64,000 nucleotides of DNA from Labrenzia sp. OB1 (GTDB lineage Bacteria; Pseudomonadota; Alphaproteobacteria; Rhizobiales; Stappiaceae), in assembly GCF_001624695.1 (NCBI RefSeq), contig NZ_JSEP01000003.1, positions 124,001-188,000 of the forward strand. The letters run 5' to 3'. The position numbers and the translations under genes were made by a program. Under the pieces are notes generated by a model, which had not been told where the DNA came from, made no database searches, and saw only the letters and a list, made by a program, of their open reading frames with translations. Each line of letters opens with the position of its first letter. Position 1 is the first letter of the stretch. Positions 60,684-64,000 of the stretch are shown here, piece by piece.

Positions 60684-61570
60684 TTCAGAACGCCCTCTTT
60701 CACTAATCCTGCGTCACCTTCCGGCTCGAATGTCTCGTCCGGATCGCCGTTTCCGTCGATCGGCGCAGCGTATCCGCCCACACGTCTCAAGACGTTGGGT
60801 TCAGCCCCCGCCGCGGCGCAGGCCTTGTAAACATCTTCTTCCGTCACATCCGCCGAGATCGCGATCAACGCGTCGACGCCACTGGCGGAGCGGAAGAAAC
60901 TCAACACCTCGATACCCTGGTCCATCAGCTTGCCGGGCAGTAGATCCGTCCAGCGTGCGTCGTAAACGGCGATATCCGCCGTCTCGACCAGACCGTCCGC
61001 CTGAGCGAGGACCAGCGCCGGAAGATCCGCAGGTCTTTCGTCCAGAACCAGGAAAGGAAGCCGCGCCCGCACCAGGGCCCCGGCCTCGCCCAGTTCCCGC
61101 CACCAGGGTATCTCCGCGCGGTCGGTCAGCGCGACAAGGCCCAGATCGCCCTTTGAGGCGGCGACGGCACCGACAACATCGACCGCATCGCTGCCGGGAA
61201 CCAGTTCAACCGAAAACCCGAAGTAGAATCGGGCCAGATCCAGCATGTCGATCAGTTCGGCGCTGCCATCCAGATGCACGGCCGCCTGCGACTGAAGATT
61301 GGTGCATGCGCAGATAATGTCACGCCACAGATGCTCCACGGTCACCAGCGGCAGATCACCCTCGTGCCGCTCCACCATCTGGCGCATCATGTCCGCTTCA
61401 CGTTCGGGATGAAACAGGGCAGCGGTTCCACCTGCGGAAACAGAAGCGGCAGCGATCCCGGCTTCGGCTTGCGCGCGCTCCATCAAAGAAGCATGAATGC
61501 GCGCGTCGATAGCATCGATGCGGTTCCGCAGATCGTCCAGCGCCCGTCCGCTGTCCGGCATTTGAGACAT
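60680..61570 (-). CDS. Chorismate mutase domain protein
   Basis: 296 residues. The N-terminus is an AroQ-type chorismate mutase (about 8-95: [33 protein letters not shown], with [13 protein letters not shown]). The C-terminal 200 residues resemble a prephenate-dehydratase-like or effector domain ([19 protein letters not shown] and a possible ACT-like end) that is common in Rhizobiales bifunctional forms, but catalytic dehydratase residues are not evident. It converts chorismate to prephenate. GGAG precedes the ATG at 61570. Confidence 0.85.
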   Translation of the reverse strand: MSQMPDSGRALDDLRNRIDAIDARIHASLMERAQAEAGIAAASVSAGGTAALFHPEREADMMRQMVERHEGDLPLVTVEHLWRDIICACTNLQSQAAVHLDGSAELIDMLDLARFYFGFSVELVPGSDAVDVVGAVAASKGDLGLVALTDRAEIPWWRELGEAGALVRARLPFLVLDERPADLPALVLAQADGLVETADIAVYDARWTDLLPGKLMDQGIEVLSFFRSASGVDALIAISADVTEEDVYKACAAAGAEPNVLRRVGGYAAPIDGNGDPDETFEPEGDAGLVKEGVLK

Positions 61571-61767
61571 GTGAGGCTCCGGCCTTCTTTTTCAGTTCAG
61601 CGGCGGATAGTCATAGGCATGTGATCGTTCGAACGCAAAAGAAAACATTGACTCCGGCGACTTCGCGCGGCTAGGTCGCCAGTCTGGCTGGCGCAGCCGT
61701 CAGGCCCGGATCTTTGCAATCGGTCAGGAAACCCGCCCGGAACGATAAAGAGCAAATTCAAAAAAAC
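61571..61767. promoter_or_regulatory. Divergent region and metX leader
   Basis: About 197 bases between the chorismate mutase gene and metX. Two hairpins that cannot coexist are visible near 61658-61702: arms GGCGAC/GTCGCC and CGCCAG/CTGGCG. metX genes of alphaproteobacteria often have SAM-II riboswitches, but the expected conserved core was not found. Alternative structures could be part of a different control element. Confidence 0.4.
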
Positions 61768-62982
61768 ATGTCCGCCGACAAAGCCAATTCCGCTGCCACC
61801 GAAGATCTCAAGGCGAGCGAAGTCGAAACACCTTCCAGCAAGCTTGTGCGCTTTTCGGCGGACGAGGCGCTGGAGCTGGATTCAGGTGTCAGGCTCGGGC
61901 CCTGGCAGATCGCCTATGAGACCTATGGCGAGCTTAATGCCGACAAGACCAACGCCGTCATGGTCTGTCATGCACTGACCGGTGACCAGTATGCCGCGTC
62001 GACCAATCCGGTGACCGGCAAGCCCGGTTGGTGGAGCCTTATGGTCGGTCCCGGCCGATCGATTGACACAAACCACTATTTCGTCATCTGCGCCAACGTG
62101 CTGGGCGGCTGTCTTGGCACGACCGGCCCGGCGACCCAGAACCCGGAGACCGGCGCGCCTTACGGACTGGATCTTCCGGTGGTCACGATTCGTGACATGG
62201 TCCGTGCCCAGGCGCGGCTGCTGGATTATCTGGAAATAGACACACTGTTCGCGGCGATCGGCGGGTCCATGGGCGGCATGCAGGTGCTGCAATGGGCGGT
62301 GAGCTATCCGGAGCGGGTCTTTGCCGCCGTGCCGATTGCCGCGGCCGCCCGCCATACTTCACAGAACATCGCTTTTCACGAGGTCGGCCGTCAGGCGATC
62401 ATGGCCGACCCGGACTGGCGCGCCGGCAGCTACATACGGGAAGGCGTCCGCCCGACCAAAGGCCTCGCCATCGCGCGCATGGCGGCCCACGTCACCTATA
62501 TGTCCGACGAGTCCCTGCATCAGAAATTCGGCCGCAACCTGCAGGACCGGGACCACCTGACATTCGGGTTCGACGCCGATTTCCAGATCGAGAGCTACCT
62601 GCGCCATCAGGGCATGACGTTCGTCGACCGCTTTGACGCGAATTCCTATCTCTATGTGACACGCGCCATGGACTACTTCGACCTGGCCCAGGAATTCGGC
62701 GGATCGCTGGCGAATGCCTTCAAGGACACCAGGACCCGTTTCTGCGTCATGTCCTTCACGTCCGACTGGCTGTTTCCGACATCCGAAAGCCGTCAGGTCG
62801 TCAAAGCCCTGAACGCCGCCGCCGCGAACGTTTCCTTTGTCGAGATCGAAAGCGACCGCGGGCACGATTCCTTTCTTCTGGACGTGCCGGAAATGTTTCA
62901 GACCATCGGCGGCTTCATAACCGGTGCGGCCCGCGCCCGGGGCCTTCCGGCACCGGGTGAAGAGCTGGAGACACGGCCATGA
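61768..62982 (+). CDS. metX: Homoserine O-acetyltransferase MetX
   Basis: 404 residues from the ATG at 61768; the ribosome binding site is weak (AAAGAGC), and a TTG at 61714 is in frame upstream. Alpha/beta-hydrolase fold with the nucleophile Ser167 in [30 protein letters not shown] and the catalytic His near the end ([11 protein letters not shown]). It activates homoserine with an acyl group in methionine synthesis; acetyl is the usual donor in alphaproteobacteria but succinyl cannot be excluded. It overlaps metW by 4 bases (ATGA). Confidence 0.94.
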   Translation: MSADKANSAATEDLKASEVETPSSKLVRFSADEALELDSGVRLGPWQIAYETYGELNADKTNAVMVCHALTGDQYAASTNPVTGKPGWWSLMVGPGRSIDTNHYFVICANVLGGCLGTTGPATQNPETGAPYGLDLPVVTIRDMVRAQARLLDYLEIDTLFAAIGGSMGGMQVLQWAVSYPERVFAAVPIAAAARHTSQNIAFHEVGRQAIMADPDWRAGSYIREGVRPTKGLAIARMAAHVTYMSDESLHQKFGRNLQDRDHLTFGFDADFQIESYLRHQGMTFVDRFDANSYLYVTRAMDYFDLAQEFGGSLANAFKDTRTRFCVMSFTSDWLFPTSESRQVVKALNAAAANVSFVEIESDRGHDSFLLDVPEMFQTIGGFITGAARARGLPAPGEELETRP

Positions 62983-63611
62983 ACCTGTCCCCGATAAAGA
63001 CCGGACCCGGCGAGATCCGCAGCGATCACAAGGTGGTGGCCTCCCTGGTGCCGCAAGGCGCCCGCGTGCTCGACATCGGGTCGGAAGACGGTGCGCTCCT
63101 CGATCTGCTTGCCCGGGAGCGGCAGGTGGACGGACGCGGCATCGAGCTTTCCCAGGAAGGCGTCAACCGCTGCGTCGCACGCGGTCTTTCTGTCATCCAG
63201 GGGGATGCGGACACGGATCTGGCCGACTATCCCGACCGGGCCTTCGATGTCGTCATTCTCAGCCAGACCCTGCAGGCGACCCGCGAACCGAAACGGGTGA
63301 TGAGTGAACTTCTGCGCATCGGCAAGGAAGTGATCGTCTCGATTCCGAATTTCGCCCATTGGCGCAACCGGGCGCAGCTTCTGTTTCGCGGCAGCATGCC
63401 GGTGACCAAATATCTGCCCTACGAATGGTACGACACGCCAAACATTCATTTCTGTTCGCTCAGGGATTTCGTCGCGCTCTGCCACGAACTGGATGCCAAG
63501 GTCGACAAAGCGGTCGCCCTGAGCGGCAAGGGCAACAAGATTCCGGTCAACGCCCCCTGGTGGGTCTGGAACATCGTTGCCGAACAGGCCGTCTTTTTGC
63601 TGAAGCGCTAG
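62979..63611 (+). CDS. metW: Methionine biosynthesis protein MetW
   Basis: 210 residues with a class I SAM-methyltransferase-like core ([17 protein letters not shown]) and the MetW phrases [65 protein letters not shown]. It is required with MetX for methionine synthesis in several bacteria; the exact role is unknown. Coupled to metX. Confidence 0.94.
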   Translation: MNLSPIKTGPGEIRSDHKVVASLVPQGARVLDIGSEDGALLDLLARERQVDGRGIELSQEGVNRCVARGLSVIQGDADTDLADYPDRAFDVVILSQTLQATREPKRVMSELLRIGKEVIVSIPNFAHWRNRAQLLFRGSMPVTKYLPYEWYDTPNIHFCSLRDFVALCHELDAKVDKAVALSGKGNKIPVNAPWWVWNIVAEQAVFLLKR

Positions 63612-63624
63612 GGTCTGTGGACAA

Positions 63625-64000
63625 TTAGGATTTGGTCGCGGCCGGCTGCTGCAAGGCGCGGACGGGTTTCAGCCCGGTGGCGACGCCTTCGGGAAGGAAG
63701 ACAGGCCGCAGCACCCTCAACCGGCTCTTCTTGCCGTCCGCCGGCAGGCTCTTGAACACCAGTTTTTCCGCTTCCATGATCAATATGCCACCGAAGGCGG
63801 GCCAGATGCGACGTCCGATTCCTTCCCACGTCCGCGCCGCCCGCAAAATGAACCGGGCCCTTGAAGGCGGCATGAACAGGGCTTCCCTGTCCTGCACGAC
63901 ATTGAACTGGCTGGTCTTCAGAAGCTCCTTGAGCTGACTGCCCGAATACGGTCGCCCGTATCCGAAGGGCGACAGCTCCGACTGCGCCCACAACCCGCGC
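63625..64000 (-). CDS. Class I SAM-dependent methyltransferase, C-terminal fragment
   Basis: Partial gene on the minus strand running off the right edge. The visible 124 or so codons contain RGLWAQSELSPFGYGRPYS, a phrase found near the C-terminus of methyltransferases next to glyoxalase genes, and a tail ending LQQPAATKS. No SAM-binding motif is in the visible part, so it must lie beyond the edge. Convergent with metW. Function unknown. Confidence 0.7.
   Translation of the reverse strand, partial: RGLWAQSELSPFGYGRPYSGSQLKELLKTSQFNVVQDREALFMPPSRARFILRAARTWEGIGRRIWPAFGGILIMEAEKLVFKSLPADGKKSRLRVLRPVFLPEGVATGLKPVRALQQPAATKS

Noticed and set aside
61571-61767. SAM-II riboswitch before metX
   Set aside because: The conserved pseudoknot core and the GCTAAA-like 3' part could not be found.
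1-64000. CRISPR array, rRNA genes, insertion sequences
   Set aside because: No regularly spaced repeats, no rRNA-like stretches and no transposase or integrase reading frames were seen.

Overview
The window is high-GC DNA from an alphaproteobacterium. Gene content and order point to a marine member of the Hyphomicrobiales close to Roseibium/Labrenzia (Stappiaceae): a SUV3-like helicase, S4 protein, fdxA, carD and rpoH in series, PHA genes with phaR, DMSP demethylation genes, an Irr-type iron box and pyruvate carboxylase. The family is an inference from recognised genes, not from a search. There is no rRNA, CRISPR array, integrase or transposase; it reads as ordinary chromosome with a few small mobile or degenerate elements.

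Layout. 1-217: start of an AsmA-like gene, running off the left edge. 329-5442: leftward iron module (imelysin, di-heme oxidoreductase, second imelysin, DUF1513) behind a near-consensus Irr box. 5853-7179: TerB-like protein and a class I glutamine amidotransferase. 7227-7640: dispersed repeat and hairpin. 7640-11083: pyruvate carboxylase. 11084-11894: a long non-coding gap with eight GANTC sites. 11895-18222: helicase, S4 RNA-binding protein, 7Fe ferredoxin FdxA, CarD and a sigma-32 factor. 18253-24158: amino-sugar locus with ROK regulator, TRAP transporter, NagB-like deaminase and NagA, followed by a decayed copy of an rpoH 3' end. 24449-26991: M48 lipoprotein protease and an SNase-like secreted protein. 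27306-27382: tRNA-Arg(CCT). 27799-33472: two hydrolases, a cupin protein, a tiny secreted protein and an SDR/LysR divergent pair.

34242-40484 is the most interesting region: a GntR/FCD regulator faces an operon DUF2182-DUF1326-dmdA-dmdB-acuI across a perfect palindromic operator. dmdA would demethylate DMSP, dmdB would activate the methylthiopropionate product, and acuI would detoxify acrylyl-CoA; the two DUF genes at the head have no assigned role. 41735-42316: rpmI-rplT with a clear promoter and terminator. 42666-50186: Na+/alanine symporter, MAPEG protein, exonuclease, two related small unknown genes, multicopper oxidase, gamma-glutamyltransferase and a GlcG-like protein. 50291-53343: phaR divergent from phaA-phaB. 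53526-58341: YciB, small membrane protein, rpmF, mtgA, CFA synthase and a prenyl diphosphate synthase. 58357-58575: second copy of the dispersed repeat. 58606-61570: chorismate mutase, hisC and prephenate dehydrogenase (leftward). 61768-63611: metX-metW. The right edge cuts a methyltransferase gene.

Most genes are core metabolism or housekeeping. The places most likely to hold undescribed biology are the DUF2182/DUF1326 pair in the DMSP operon, the Irr-linked periplasmic iron module, the TRAP/NagB-variant amino-sugar locus, and several short repeated sequence motifs in non-coding DNA.
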